A stretch of 64,000 nt of DNA from positions 248,001 to 312,000 of the forward strand of contig JAOAHD010000002.1 of the NCBI GenBank assembly GCA_026415395.1, read 5' to 3'. Source of the stretch: Candidatus Binatia bacterium. GTDB taxonomy: Bacteria; Desulfobacterota; Binatia; HRBIN30. Positions within the stretch are counted from its first letter, which is position 1; every line of letters begins with the position of its first letter. Positions 10,586 to 20,735 of this stretch are shown here, piece after piece. The position numbers and the translations under genes were made by a program. Under the pieces are notes generated by a model. The model saw only the letters and a list, made by a program, of their open reading frames with translations. It was not told the DNA's origin and did not search any database.

Positions 10586-12154
10586 GGCGTGGTCGGCCAT
10601 TCGCACTGCGTCTAGGGGCTGCTTGGCGGTCGCTTCGGCGTTGTCGTTCGTGTTCTGCGGATGCCGGCAAGCGGATTCCGCTGCGCCGCTTCGCGGGGCC
10701 GACGTCGTTTTGATCGTCGTCGACACCCTGCGGGCCGACCATCTGGGATTCGCGGGCTACGCCCTACCCACATCGCCGTTCTTGGATCGATTGGCCGCGG
10801 AATCCACGGTTTTCACGGATGCGTTAGCGCCCTCGTCGTACACGCGGGAGTCAGTGGCCGGGCTCTTCACGGGCATGTGGCCGGCATGCAGCGGTGCGAT
10901 TGGCTGGAATGCTGCGCCCGAGCAGGTTGCCACCACATTGGCCGAGGAACTTGCGCAGGCTGGTTACGAAACAGTCATGCTTACCCTCACGACGATGCTG
11001 CAAGCTCCACCCTTTGCCCGCGGCTTCGCGCGCGTGGAACACTTGGCTAAGCAGTGGGGCGTTAGCCGTGCGGGTTGGCAACTCACCGAGCGGGCCTTGG
11101 AAATTTGGCGCGAACCACGGAACCGCCCGTTGTTCTTGTACTTGCACTACCTCGATCCCCACGGCCCCTACGACCCGCCGCCGGAAATGCTGGCCCGTTT
11201 TCCGGAGAGATCCGAGGTTGTCTTGGATCTTTATCGCGACGTGCGCCCAAAGCTTCCGCAGCTACGCGCCGCGGGGTTCGACCGCAGCGATCCTCGGTTG
11301 CAAGAAATGGTGCGCCGTTACGACGCGGAAATCGCCCACACGGACCAAGCGTTGGAGCAACTCTTCGCTGGTCTTCGCGCAAGCCAGCGGCGTCCGCTAC
11401 TGGTCGTGGTCACGGCGGATCACGGCGAAGAATTCCTCGAACATGGTTTCGTGGAGCACGCGTGGACACTCTACGAGGAAAGTGTGCGCGTCCCCCTCCT
11501 GTGGTGGTCTCCTGGAAGGCTCCCGCCGCAGCGCTCCTCTGCCCCGGCGTCGCTGGTGGATATATTCCCCACCATCCGAGCGCTGGTGGGCATCGCGCCC
11601 ACCCCGGCGCGCGGGCAAGTTCAAGGTGCGGTGCTGTTTGCGCTGGACCGCGGCAGGTTACGGGTGGCGGAGATGGCGAACCGCCAGCGCTGGGCCGAGT
11701 TGGGCATTACGGAGCGCAATGTCGTGCGCGCGCTTTGGTGGCAAGGCTGGAAGTACGTGGTCGCACGGCGCTGGCTGGATCCGGATCAACGCTCGCACTC
11801 GAGCAAAATCGAAGAGCAACTCAGGTCGACAGGGAACACGCCACCCCTGCCGCCGGCTGGCGCGGAAGTGCGCGAAGAACTGTTCCATCTTGCCAGCGAC
11901 CCGCTAGAGCAGCGCAACAGCATCAGCGATGCCGGTGAGGTGCTCGCGGGGTTGCGCACGCACGCGCGCGACCAGGAGGAGCGCTGCCCGCTGGCTGGGA
12001 CGCGGCCGAAGGCACCCGTCACGTTGGCTCCTCACGAAGCCGAGGCGCTCCGGCAACTCGGCTACTAGCAGGGCGGAGCTCGGTCTTGAGGGGCGTCTGG
12101 AGGGATTCCTCTGCTTGGAATTCTCTCTTACTTTGGGTCGCGTGAGGGAGCAGG

Positions 12155-12170
12155 CCCCTCGTCAGAGGGG
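12155..12170 (+). promoter_or_regulatory. short hairpin in the leader of the Cys-rich gene
   Basis: CCCCTC-GTCA-GAGGGG forms a perfect 6-bp stem with a 4-base loop. It is followed by seven A's and then the GGAGG ribosome binding site of the gene starting at 12188. There is no T-run on the plus strand after the stem, so it is not a standard terminator. It could modulate translation or mRNA stability. Confidence 0.35.
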
Positions 12171-12187
12171 AAAAAAAGGAGGCGACG

Positions 12188-12697
12188 ATGCGCAACGTGC
12201 AACGCATATGGTTGGCGAGCCTTTGCGGGTTGTTGGCCCTGGTCTCTGCGGGGCCGCTGTTTGCAGGCGGTCCGAACCCAGGTTGCGTGGCGGATGCCGC
12301 TCATGAGCGGAACCTCTGCCGCGACCTTTGCCGGGAGAACTTCCAGGCGGCCAAAGACCTGTGTCGCAACATTAATCATGGCTGCGCCGACGCCTGCCGG
12401 GCCATGCGCCAAACTTGCTTAGAGGGTAGCCCGGACAATCCCGGACCGCTGGCCACGCTGCGGAGCTGCATCGACACCTGTAACGCTGCACTCGACGCGG
12501 AGAAAAACCGCTGTCGGACTGAGCAGTGCCCGGAGGGAAGTCCAGATCGCGAAACTTGCCTCGATGCCTGCATCGATGCGGCTCAGGTGGTTGCCTTCCA
12601 CTGTCGCGACGGGTGCCGCGAGCGGGCCCGACCGGGTATTAAGCTTTGTCGCGATTCCTTCCGCGCGTGCATCCGCGCTTGCCCGCCAGCGCCGTAA
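12188..12697 (+). CDS. secreted cysteine-rich protein with six CxxxC motifs, function unknown
   Basis: 169 aa. A clear signal peptide (LASLCGLLALVSAGPLFAG) is followed by about 145 residues with 18 cysteines. Six are arranged as C-x3-C pairs: CRDLC, CADAC, CIDTC, CLDAC, CRDGC and CIRAC. The C-x3-C spacing and intervening charged helices suggest disulfide-linked alpha-hairpins, like twin CX3C proteins, but I do not recognise the family. None of the motifs is CxxCH, so it is not a cytochrome. The start is fixed by AAAAGGAGG nine bases upstream. It stands alone, downstream of the sulfatase-like gene. Confidence 0.75.
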   Translation: MRNVQRIWLASLCGLLALVSAGPLFAGGPNPGCVADAAHERNLCRDLCRENFQAAKDLCRNINHGCADACRAMRQTCLEGSPDNPGPLATLRSCIDTCNAALDAEKNRCRTEQCPEGSPDRETCLDACIDAAQVVAFHCRDGCRERARPGIKLCRDSFRACIRACPPAP

Positions 12698-13038
12698 GCA
12701 TCGTTGCAGCAAAAGTTAGAATGGGGACTGCATCGCGAGGCGTGGCCGACGGTGCGCAATATTCGGCTCGCTTGAGCTCGGCTCCCGCGCGGCCGTGACC
12801 GGCCCGTTTTGGGGGGAGTGGCACGGGCGGGCCGGGGCCGGGGCTTGGTCATCCAAGTGGCTTCTCCCCCCGAATTTTGCGTTGCGGAGAACGAGCGGAA
12901 AACCGTGCTACGCGGCTGGCTCCACTGGTAAGCCTCGTTCGGACTGCCAGCTCAGAGCCCGGAGACAGCTCCCCAGAAGCGTTTTCCAAGAGCGAAGGCG
13001 CGGATTTGTTCTGGTGACCGCTCAGCCACCTTGCTAAC
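12698..13038 (+). other. 341-bp intergenic stretch, nothing recognised
   Basis: GC-rich spacer between the Cys-rich gene and the protease operon. Only short ORFs with arginine-rich, low-similarity translations are present. It contains GC-rich runs near 12810-12845 but no convincing hairpin plus T-run. It probably holds the promoter for the two genes starting at 13039. Confidence 0.4.
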
Positions 13039-13626
13039 GTGAGCGCGGTGTTGTGGCACAAGATTCCGGGGCTGCTCCTGGTGGTGTTGGCGTGGCCGGC
13101 GGCTGCGTCCGCCTTGGTGGTCATCGATCGTGACTTCCGGGAGCTCGTCCAACGCGCGGAGCTGATTGTCGAGGGTACGGTTGCCCGCATCGATGAGGCT
13201 CCGGACGCTGCGGGCATTCAGCGTACGCTCGTCGCCCTCGCAGAGCTCACCGTTCACAAGGGCGAGTGGTCCGAGTCGGAATTCGTTCTCGATGTCGCGG
13301 GCGGGAGCAAGAACGGGCTCCGTGCGCAGGTGTTGGAATTGCCTTCGTTTCGAGTCGGCGAGCAAGTGATCTTGTTCGTTCGCGGCAACGGCCGAGAGGT
13401 GTTTCCTGTAGTTGGGGTGCATCAAGGTTACTTTCGGGTGGTGAAGGCTCTCGATGGGGAGGAGAGGGTAGTGCGCTGTGACGGCCTGCCGGTGGTGGGG
13501 CGCACGCAACGTGCGTTGCGGTTCGCTCCGCGAGCCCCGCGCGGTGAAAGCACGGGCATTTCGCTTCGCGAGTTTCGTTCGTGGATCCACGAGGAGCTCG
13601 ACCGATTGCCGCGAGGTGACGAATGA
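13039..13626 (+). CDS. exported protein of unknown function, paired with matrixin-like protease
   Basis: 195 aa starting at GTG 13039, with a signal peptide (GLLLVVLAWPAAASA). The mature part is a predicted beta-rich domain with AELIVEGTVARIDEA, FRVGEQVILFVRGNG and VVGVHQGYFRVV. Its stop overlaps the start of the protease gene by 4 nt (ATGA), so the two are made together. Pairing and co-export suggest a partner, inhibitor or chaperone for the protease, but that is inference; I do not recognise a named family. Confidence 0.7.
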   Translation: MSAVLWHKIPGLLLVVLAWPAAASALVVIDRDFRELVQRAELIVEGTVARIDEAPDAAGIQRTLVALAELTVHKGEWSESEFVLDVAGGSKNGLRAQVLELPSFRVGEQVILFVRGNGREVFPVVGVHQGYFRVVKALDGEERVVRCDGLPVVGRTQRALRFAPRAPRGESTGISLREFRSWIHEELDRLPRGDE

Positions 13627-14441
13627 ACCGGCTTCTGGCCTGCCTCGTCGGCACCGCGGCACTCGCTTGGTGTTGCGCTCGCGTGCTCGCGTGGGATTGC
13701 ATCCGGCCGAGTCCGTCGGCCTCCTGCATATTCTGGCCGGGCGGGCGCGTCACCGTGAAGTCGTTCTTAGGCGCGCCTAGCCGTGGCCCGCTCCTCAACG
13801 GCACCCGCACTTGGGACGAAAACACCACCTTGGCGGCAAACGAGTGGAATGCGCAAGGCGCGAATGTCTCGATGACGGTGCAGGTCGGCGGGTCGTTCTT
13901 CGATCCGTGCGGGCGCCAAGGGCCCAACCATGCGTGCGATAACACCGGACCGGCAGGGGACAACCCAGTAATGTTTGCCAACGACTTTTGCGGACGGGAC
14001 TTTGGCGACATTATCCAGCTCACCAACAACTGTTACCGCCCGGACACGGGCACCATGGTGAACGCGCCGGTATTCATCAATGCTCGCGTGCGCTGGAATG
14101 CGTACGACGGGCCGCTCCGTTTCGATGTGTCTACGGGCACGCCCGATCCGGTTTACGACATCCGCCGCGTGCTCTTGCACGAGCTCGGGCATGTGCTCGG
14201 GCTGGCGCATCCCGATGAAGCAAACCCGCCGCAAACTGTGGTCGCCATCATGAACTCACGGGTAAGTAACATCGACCGGCTGCAGCCCGACGACGTTGCC
14301 GGCCTTCGTGCCATTTACCCTGCTCCTCCCGCCGTGCAACCGACTCCGTCGCAGGGATGCGCGGTGGCCTCGGGAGGCGACCCGCTCTGGATTTCTGGGT
14401 TGTTGGTTTTGTGGCTGATCGCAACGTTGCGGCAAAGGTGA
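13623..14441 (+). CDS. secreted matrixin-family zinc metalloprotease
   Basis: 272 aa with a signal peptide (LLACLVGTAALAWCCARVLA). The zinc site HELGHVLGLAHPDE is a perfect HExxHxxGxxH metzincin motif, followed by a Met-turn (VAIMNSRV) and a DVAGLRAIYP segment typical of matrixins. Nine or more Cys residues in the mature part imply disulfides. The C terminus has a Pro/Thr linker, GCAVASGG, a hydrophobic helix and RQR, resembling a sorting-tail signal of the CTERM type. Likely an extracellular or surface-anchored endopeptidase. It overlaps the upstream partner gene by ATGA. Confidence 0.85.
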   Translation: MNRLLACLVGTAALAWCCARVLAWDCIRPSPSASCIFWPGGRVTVKSFLGAPSRGPLLNGTRTWDENTTLAANEWNAQGANVSMTVQVGGSFFDPCGRQGPNHACDNTGPAGDNPVMFANDFCGRDFGDIIQLTNNCYRPDTGTMVNAPVFINARVRWNAYDGPLRFDVSTGTPDPVYDIRRVLLHELGHVLGLAHPDEANPPQTVVAIMNSRVSNIDRLQPDDVAGLRAIYPAPPAVQPTPSQGCAVASGGDPLWISGLLVLWLIATLRQR

Positions 14442-14519
14442 GCTGGCTTTCGCGGTGGAGATTCGTTCGGCGCCACTGCAGCAGCAAGCGACGCTCCCGC
14501 CCCAGGGCGTGCTCTGTGG

Positions 14520-15380
14520 TCAGCCGTACAGAGCGATGAGGGCGCTGCCGAAAGCGATCACGCTGGCGCCCGCGAGACGGTAGCGCGTTTCCAATTCGCG
14601 CAGCACGAAGTGCGCGAGCACCACGCCGAAAACGATGCTGCACTGCCGCAATCCCAGGACGTAACTTGCCGGAGCACTGGCGAGCGCCCACAGGATGAGG
14701 AGGTAAGAAAATCCACCGAGCATCCCAGTGGCCGCCATGCGCCAGGCGTTGCGCTGCCATTCGTTGCGAAGCCGGGTGGGCGCTTCGCGCCGAAGGAGAA
14801 ACGCGATCACGCAAGTTTCGCCGAGGCTCACGAAGTACAAGAACACCAGCGGGTGAAGCAGGCTCACGCCTTGTTTATCCACCACAGTGAACAGCGCAAC
14901 GAAGAGCGCGGTGAGTAGTGCGTAGCGGGTGACGGGCGCCCGCAGCACTGCCCGCAAGCCCTGCGCGCGAATGCTCGGCCACTGCAGCACCACCGCGCCG
15001 CCGCCGGCGAGCAGCGCGCCCGCCACACCCGCGGCGGTCACAGGTTCCCCGACAACGAGCGCGTCCCACGCCGCGAGGAGCACCGGGGCCGTGCGACTCA
15101 ACGGGTAGGCGACGGAAAGATCCCCAGCGTCGTATGCCCGCAATAGATAGACCGCGTAGCCCGCATGGGTTGCGACCGACAGGGCCATCCATAACCAACT
15201 GGTTGCGGCGAACGGCTGCGAGACCATCAGCCATAGCGCAAGGGGCGCATAACACACGGCCGCCACGGTTCCTTGGCCGAGGAAGAAAGCCCAACGGTCG
15301 GCACTCCCTTTGTTGAAGAGGTTCCACAGGGCGTGGAGAAACGAGGAGAAGAGCACGGCTGCAAGCGCCCCTGTGGTCAT
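14520..15380 (-). CDS. DMT-superfamily (EamA) permease
   Basis: 286 aa, almost entirely hydrophobic, with about ten predicted helices in two EamA repeats. Typical features are HALWNLFNKG in the first helix, DLSVAYPLSRTAPVLLA at the end of the first half, and FLYFVSLGE and LRQCSIVFGVVLAHFVLRE in the second. EamA carriers export or import amino acids, nucleotides or other metabolites; the substrate cannot be told from sequence. Convergent with the protease gene and divergent from the VOC gene. Confidence 0.85.
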   Translation of the reverse strand: MTTGALAAVLFSSFLHALWNLFNKGSADRWAFFLGQGTVAAVCYAPLALWLMVSQPFAATSWLWMALSVATHAGYAVYLLRAYDAGDLSVAYPLSRTAPVLLAAWDALVVGEPVTAAGVAGALLAGGGAVVLQWPSIRAQGLRAVLRAPVTRYALLTALFVALFTVVDKQGVSLLHPLVFLYFVSLGETCVIAFLLRREAPTRLRNEWQRNAWRMAATGMLGGFSYLLILWALASAPASYVLGLRQCSIVFGVVLAHFVLRELETRYRLAGASVIAFGSALIALYG

Positions 15381-15479
15381 GCCCCGCTGCTAGGGAGCGA
15401 GCCGACCATTTGCAACATCGCGCGCTGAGGGGTTTAGTGGTTCCCCGAACGATCCGAAATCCACTGGAGGATGGGAGCG

Positions 15480-15884
15480 ATGATTGCCGTACGAGGCTTG
15501 GATCATTTCGTCTTGCGGGTGCGCGACCTCGATCGTGCGTTGGCTTTTTACCGCGACGTGCTCGGACTCGACGTTCTCTGCCTCGACGAATTTCGCGCTG
15601 GCACGCGGCCATTTGTCTCCGTGCGGATCGGGGAACAGTTGCTCGACCTCGTTCCTGACCCGAGTTTTGCCGGGCCCGGCGGCGGACCTCATGACGGTTT
15701 TTTGCACTTCTGCGTGCAGGTAGCAGGCAGCGTGAAGCAATACGTGCCGTTGCTGCGCAACCAGGGTGTGGAGATCGTGGACGAGGAGCCCGCATGGCGC
15801 TTGGGCGCGCGCGGTTGGGGTTGGTCGGTCTACGTCCGCGATCCCGACGGATATGTCGTGGAGTTGAAGGAGTGTGAAGCGTGA
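15480..15884 (+). CDS. VOC-family (glyoxalase/dioxygenase superfamily) protein
   Basis: 134 aa from the second ATG (15480), which has GGAGG nine bases upstream; the first ATG at 15471 lies within that site. One glyoxalase-fold domain: GLDHFVLRVRDLDRALAFY, GPHDGFLHFCVQVAG and VYVRDPDGYVVELKE. The His in DHFVLRV, His in LHFCVQ and Glu in VELKE could form the metal site. Reaction unknown; members include lactoylglutathione lyase, methylmalonyl-CoA epimerase and resistance proteins. Stop and next start share TGATG, so it is coupled to the M20 peptidase. Confidence 0.85.
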   Translation: MIAVRGLDHFVLRVRDLDRALAFYRDVLGLDVLCLDEFRAGTRPFVSVRIGEQLLDLVPDPSFAGPGGGPHDGFLHFCVQVAGSVKQYVPLLRNQGVEIVDEEPAWRLGARGWGWSVYVRDPDGYVVELKECEA

Positions 15885-17278
15885 TGTCGAGGTCGAATGC
15901 ACGACAGTGGCCTTGGATGTTGGTGGCGGCGGCGCTGCTCCTCGGCGCTCACAGCCGGGCTGCAGAGATCGACTGGGCTGCGGTCGAGGCGGAGGGCACA
16001 CAGCTCTTGCGCGAGTACTTGCGCATCGACACCACCAATCCGCCGGGCAACGAGCTCGCCGCAGCGCGCTTTTGGGAGGAGAAATTTCGCGCCGCCGGAC
16101 TCTCCCCCCAAGTGTTCGAAACCTCGCCGGGCCGTGGTGGCGTGTGGGCGCGGCTTTCCGGGCGCGGAATGGGTGGGGCTGTGGTGCTGTTGCATCACCT
16201 CGACGTTGTGCCGGCAGAGCCCTCGCAATGGAAACACCCGCCGTTTGCCGCGAAGGAAGAGGGCGGATACGTGTATGGGCGTGGAGCCGTGGACGCTAAG
16301 GGCCTCGGCGTCGTACAAGCCCTGGCGGTGTTGCTGCTGCACCGCCAGGGGATCGTGCCCGCACGCGACGTCCTATTCGTGGCCACACCCGACGAAGAAG
16401 CTGGCGGTCGCCTCGGAGCAGGCTGGTTCGTGGAGCACTTGCTGCCCCGCTTGGGAAGGGTGGAATTCGTGTTGAACGAGGGTGGCCATATTCGTCCGAT
16501 GCCTTCCGGCAAACTTGCCTTCGAGGTGGCGGTTGCGGAGAAAACCCCGCTGTGGTTGCGTTTGACCGCGCGGGGTAGAGCCGGCCACGGTTCGGTCCCC
16601 CCGGCAGAGACCGCTGTGACCAAACTCATCCAAGCGCTCGCTCGGGTGCATGCCACGCCGCGCGCGCTGCGTGTGACCGACGAGGTGCAGCGCTACTTTG
16701 CCGCCCTTGCGCCACTTCAGGTGGGTGGCCAAGCGGCGGCCTTCGCCGACTTGCGCGCCTCGCTTGTGGAGGAACGCTTTCGCCAGCAGTTTTTGCTCGA
16801 GCCCCGGCAGGCTGCATTGGTACAGGACACTATTGCCATCACCGTGCTCCAAGGCAGCCCGAAAACCAACGTGATCCCCGCCACTGCGGTGGCTGAGCTC
16901 GACTGCCGGCTCCTGCCGGGAACGGAGCCGCAGGCTTTCCTCGAACGGCTGATGCAAGCGATTGCTGATCCGACGATTCAGGTCGAAACCTTGCTGCAAT
17001 TCCCACCCTCTTCATCGTCCGTCGATACGGCCCTGTACGCCGCCATCGAGCGGGTTGCCGAACGGGAAAACGGGCGCGTGGTGCCCAGCGTGCTTACTGG
17101 CTTTACCGACAGCCACTACTTCCGCGAGCGGGGAATCGTGAGCTACGGCTTTGCCCCCTTCGTCATGACCGAAACCGAGCTGCAAGGGATGCATGGCATC
17201 GACGAACGCATCAGCAAGAAAAACCTGCGCGACGGCACCCGCCGCCTAATCGAAATCCTCAGCGAGCTGGGCAAATGA
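15884..17278 (+). CDS. M20-family metallopeptidase, exported
   Basis: 464 aa from the ATG at 15884 (TGATG overlap with the VOC gene); a GTG one codon earlier is an alternative. N-terminal signal peptide (WMLVAAALLLGAHSRA). The dizinc catalytic motifs are present: VVLLHHLDVVPAE, YGRGAVDAKG, TPDEEAGGRLG and VLNEGGHI. The dimerisation lid contains RGRAGHGSVPP. The GAVDAKG metal Asp is in place. It resembles the carboxypeptidase PM20/CPS1 branch, which cleaves N-acyl or dipeptide substrates. Secreted location suggests peptide scavenging. Confidence 0.88.
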   Translation: MSRSNARQWPWMLVAAALLLGAHSRAAEIDWAAVEAEGTQLLREYLRIDTTNPPGNELAAARFWEEKFRAAGLSPQVFETSPGRGGVWARLSGRGMGGAVVLLHHLDVVPAEPSQWKHPPFAAKEEGGYVYGRGAVDAKGLGVVQALAVLLLHRQGIVPARDVLFVATPDEEAGGRLGAGWFVEHLLPRLGRVEFVLNEGGHIRPMPSGKLAFEVAVAEKTPLWLRLTARGRAGHGSVPPAETAVTKLIQALARVHATPRALRVTDEVQRYFAALAPLQVGGQAAAFADLRASLVEERFRQQFLLEPRQAALVQDTIAITVLQGSPKTNVIPATAVAELDCRLLPGTEPQAFLERLMQAIADPTIQVETLLQFPPSSSSVDTALYAAIERVAERENGRVVPSVLTGFTDSHYFRERGIVSYGFAPFVMTETELQGMHGIDERISKKNLRDGTRRLIEILSELGK

Positions 17279-17380
17279 TCTCTTCTAAGGGACTGCGGGC
17301 AGACTGACCCTTAAGAGACACACAACACGTCAAGGCACTGGTGTCCGGGATCGGCTCGGAAGGGCCGGCCAGAGGGGGCG

Positions 17381-18127
17381 CTACGGCTCCAGCAGAGTGG
17401 CGCGCAGGTAGTCGCGGTTCAGGCGGGCGATGAAGCGCACGCTAATTTGCTTGGGGCACACGGCTTCGCACTCGAAGGTGTTCGTGCAGCCGCCGAATCC
17501 CTCCTTATCCATCTGCGCCACCATGTTGCGCACGCGGCGATAACGCTCCGGTTGTCCTTGCGGCAGCAGGCCCAGGTGCGACACCTTTGCGGCCACGAAC
17601 AACATCGCGGAGGCATTTTTGCACGCCGCCACACAGGCCCCACAGCCGATGCATGCGGCTGCATCCATAGCGAGCTCCTGTGCTTGTTTGGGCACCAGGA
17701 TGGTGTTGGCGTCGGGGGCACCACCGGTGTTCACCGAAATGAACCCGCCGGCCTGCATGATGCGGTCGAACGCACTGCGGTCGACGACTAGGTCGCGCAG
17801 CACCGGGAAAGGCTTCGCGCGAAACGGCTCCACGGTGATCGTGTCGCCGTCGCGGAAGTGGCGCATGTACAGTTGGCAACTGGCCTTTCCCCGCCCAGGG
17901 CCATGAGGAATGCCGTTGATCACCAGCGAGCAGGATCCGCAAATGCCCTCGCGGCAGTCGCTTTCGAAGGCAACCGGTTCTTCCCCGCGCTCGACGAGCT
18001 CGCGGTTGAGGGCATCGAGCATTTCAAGAAAGGACATGTCGGGCACGACGTTGTCCTTCACGTACATCACGAAGTTGCCCGGCGAAGAGGCGTTCTTTTG
18101 CCGCCAGATCCGCAACGTGAGCCGCAT
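17381..18127 (-). CDS. sdhB: succinate dehydrogenase/fumarate reductase iron-sulfur subunit
   Basis: 248 aa from the ATG at 18127, which overlaps the SdhA stop by one base (TAATG). The N-terminal [2Fe-2S] plant-type domain has [16 protein letters not shown] and ASCQLYM. The C-terminal part carries [16 protein letters not shown] for the [4Fe-4S] cluster and [15 protein letters not shown] for further cluster ligands. It carries electrons from the flavin subunit to the membrane quinone site. A much longer upstream in-frame ORF exists but lies inside sdhA and is not used. Confidence 0.95.
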   Translation of the reverse strand: MRLTLRIWRQKNASSPGNFVMYVKDNVVPDMSFLEMLDALNRELVERGEEPVAFESDCREGICGSCSLVINGIPHGPGRGKASCQLYMRHFRDGDTITVEPFRAKPFPVLRDLVVDRSAFDRIMQAGGFISVNTGGAPDANTILVPKQAQELAMDAAACIGCGACVAACKNASAMLFVAAKVSHLGLLPQGQPERYRRVRNMVAQMDKEGFGGCTNTFECEAVCPKQISVRFIARLNRDYLRATLLEP

Positions 18128-20040
18128 TACTTGTAACTCCTCGTGGTGAGCTGCACGAACTCGAAGCGCAACGGTTCGATGTGGCGAACCGGCCGCTCGT
18201 TCGGCCCTTGGTATTCCCAAGCCGCCACGTGGCAGAAGTTCTCGTCGTCCCGCTTGGCCTCGCCGTCTTCGGTTTGGAACTCCTCGCGAAAGTGCCCGCC
18301 GCAGGATTCCCGGCGCTCCAAGGCATCGAGACACATGAGCTCCGCAAACTCCAGAAAATCGGCCACGCGCCCAGCACGCTCCAGAGCTTGGTTGAGTTCC
18401 TCCGGACCGCCGGTCACCCGGGCCTCGCTCCAAAAGCGCTCGCGAATTTTCGGAATTTCTTCGAGTGCGTGGCGCAAGCTCGCCTCGCTGCGCGACATGC
18501 CGCAGTTGTCCCACAAGAGTTTGCCGAGTTGGCGGTGAAAGACGTCCACCGGATGCTTGCCATTGATGCTGAGCAAACGCTCGATTCCCTTGCGGGTCTG
18601 TGCTTCGGCCTCGCGGAACTCCGGCGCATCCACACTCGGACGCGGCTGCTTGCTGCGGGCCAAGTAGTCGCCGATTGTGTACGGGAGAATAAAGTAGCCG
18701 TCGGCCAGCCCTTGCATCAGCGCGCTCGCTCCCAGCCGGTTGGCCCCGTGGTCGGAAAAGTTCGCTTCTCCGATTACGAACAGCCCGGGCAAATTGCTCA
18801 TGAGGTTGTAGTCCACCCAGAGACCGCCCATCGTGTAGTGCACCGCCGGATAAATCCGCATCGGTACCTTGTACGGGTCCTCGTTGGTGATCTCCCGGTA
18901 CATGTCGAACAAGTTGCCATAACGCTCGCGCACGACGTCGATCCCCAGGCGGCGAATGGCATCGCTGAAGTCAAGGTAGACCCCGAGCCCTCCCGGGCCG
19001 ACGCCGCGCCCCTCGTCGCACACGCGCTTGGCTGCTCGCGACGCGATGTCGCGCGGCGCCAAGTTACCGTAGCTTGGATACATGCGCTCGAGGAAGTAAT
19101 CGCGCTCGTCCTCGGGAATTTGATCGGGCGGCCTCGTATCCCCCTTCTTTTTCGGCACCCACACGCGACCATCGTTGCGCAAGGATTCCGACATGAGGGT
19201 GAGTTTGCTCTGGTGGTCGCCGCTCACGGGAATGCAGGTGGGGTGAATTTGCGTAAAGCACGGGTTCGCGAAAAACGCGCCGCGTTTATACGCCCGATAG
19301 GTGGCAGTGACGTTGGAGTTCACCGCATTGGTCGACAAGTAAAACACGTTGCCGTACCCGCCGGTGGCGAGCACCACGGCATCGGCCGCGTGCCGTTGGA
19401 TCTCACCGGTGAGGAGGTTGCGCGTGATGATGCCCTTGGCGTGACCGTTGACCACCACTAGGTCCAGCATTTCTGTGCGCGGATACATTTTCACCTGGCC
19501 GAGACCGATTTGGCGGCAGAGAGCCGAATACGCGCCGAGCAAGAGTTGTTGTCCGGTCTGGCCGCGCGCATAAAACGTGCGCGATACTTGCGCGCCACCG
19601 AAAGAGCGGTTCGCCAAGAGCCCACCGTACTCGCGGGCAAACGGAACCCCCTGCGCAACGCACTGGTCGATAATGTTCACTGAGACCTGTGCGAGCCGAT
19701 ACACGTTGGCTTCGCGCGAGCGGAAGTCGCCGCCTTTGATCGTGTCGTAAAACAGCCGCCACACGCTGTCGCCGTCGTTTTGGTAGTTCTTTGCCGCGTT
19801 GATCCCCCCTTGGGCAGCAATGCTGTGCGCCCGCCGCGGGCTATCGTGAAAACAAAAAGCCGACACCTGGTAGCCCAGCTCCGCCAAGCTCGCCGCAGCC
19901 GATGCACCCGCAAGCCCAGTGCCGACAACGATGATGTGAAACTTGCGCTTGTTGGCGGGGTTGACCAACGCCAGCTCGTTGCGATGGCGATCCCACTTTT
20001 GCTCCAGGGGACCCGGCGGTACGCGTCCGTCCAAAATCAT
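18127..20040 (-). CDS. sdhA: succinate dehydrogenase/fumarate reductase flavoprotein subunit
   Basis: 637 aa from the ATG at 20040, which overlaps the SdhC stop (TGATG). The dinucleotide fold [18 protein letters not shown] is followed by the FAD-linking histidine in [18 protein letters not shown], the [11 protein letters not shown] substrate loop, and [19 protein letters not shown] second FAD-binding stretch, [18 protein letters not shown], comes late. Size and motifs match the Wolinella/Bacillus-type enzyme. It oxidises succinate (or reduces fumarate) in the cytoplasm, attached to the membrane through SdhC. Confidence 0.96.
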   Translation of the reverse strand: MILDGRVPPGPLEQKWDRHRNELALVNPANKRKFHIIVVGTGLAGASAAASLAELGYQVSAFCFHDSPRRAHSIAAQGGINAAKNYQNDGDSVWRLFYDTIKGGDFRSREANVYRLAQVSVNIIDQCVAQGVPFAREYGGLLANRSFGGAQVSRTFYARGQTGQQLLLGAYSALCRQIGLGQVKMYPRTEMLDLVVVNGHAKGIITRNLLTGEIQRHAADAVVLATGGYGNVFYLSTNAVNSNVTATYRAYKRGAFFANPCFTQIHPTCIPVSGDHQSKLTLMSESLRNDGRVWVPKKKGDTRPPDQIPEDERDYFLERMYPSYGNLAPRDIASRAAKRVCDEGRGVGPGGLGVYLDFSDAIRRLGIDVVRERYGNLFDMYREITNEDPYKVPMRIYPAVHYTMGGLWVDYNLMSNLPGLFVIGEANFSDHGANRLGASALMQGLADGYFILPYTIGDYLARSKQPRPSVDAPEFREAEAQTRKGIERLLSINGKHPVDVFHRQLGKLLWDNCGMSRSEASLRHALEEIPKIRERFWSEARVTGGPEELNQALERAGRVADFLEFAELMCLDALERRESCGGHFREEFQTEDGEAKRDDENFCHVAAWEYQGPNERPVRHIEPLRFEFVQLTTRSYK

Positions 20041-20735
20041 CACCTTCCCACCACGGGATAAGGAATCCAGCCAGCCAGCACGGCAAGCGGAATGGAACAG
20101 TTGCCGAAGAACACGATGAGCCCAACGATCGGCCCCAAGGCACGGATCACGGCATTGTAGCGCGGGTGGTTGATCCCGAAGGTTTGCAAGAAGCTCGAGA
20201 CACCATGCTGGAGGTGCAGCATTAACGGCAGCATGGCGAAGAGGTATGTGAGGGACACGAGCGGCTGCCGAAAACCTAACACGACCATGGCATACACGTC
20301 GTGCCGCCCCTTGGCATCGTGAAGCTTGAAATGCTCCGGGTGCGTTAGCCCGAAAGTGAAGTGCGCGAGGTGGTAGAGGACAAAGCCAGCCAAAATGAGC
20401 CCACCCATGAACATGGTGCGCGCGGCATAGGTGGTGACCTGCGGCGACCACACCTCGTACGGCTGCGGGCGTGCGGCCCGATTCCACTGCGTGATGCGAA
20501 ACGCGGAAAACACATGCAGCACGAAGGCAACGAGGAGAACGATGCGAGCCGTCCACAACAGTGCTGGCATTTTGCGCAGCGACTCCGCATACGCATTGAT
20601 TGCGTCGGGACCGAGGTAGATTTGCAAGTTGCCGAGCATGTGCACGACCACGAAGCCGGACAGGATGAGCCCGGTCAGGCCCATGAGCCATTTCAATCCC
20701 ACGGTCGACTGGAACAGGCTGCCCAGTTTGCTCAT
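20040..20735 (-). CDS. sdhC: succinate dehydrogenase cytochrome b558 subunit (single-subunit, dihaem type)
   Basis: 231 aa with five predicted membrane helices. The helices carry His candidates for haem b: [27 protein letters not shown] and [10 protein letters not shown]. This is the one-polypeptide, two-haem membrane anchor of type B enzymes (Bacillus subtilis SdhC, Wolinella FrdC), so no sdhD is expected and none is found. Type B enzymes reduce menaquinone or work as fumarate reductases, which suggests a low-potential quinone in this organism. First gene of sdhCAB. Confidence 0.93.
   Translation of the reverse strand: MSKLGSLFQSTVGLKWLMGLTGLILSGFVVVHMLGNLQIYLGPDAINAYAESLRKMPALLWTARIVLLVAFVLHVFSAFRITQWNRAARPQPYEVWSPQVTTYAARTMFMGGLILAGFVLYHLAHFTFGLTHPEHFKLHDAKGRHDVYAMVVLGFRQPLVSLTYLFAMLPLMLHLQHGVSSFLQTFGINHPRYNAVIRALGPIVGLIVFFGNCSIPLAVLAGWIPYPVVGR

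Noticed and set aside
12795-13037. 80-aa ORF before the protease operon
   Set aside because: Arg/Gly-rich translation, no ribosome binding site, no similarity.
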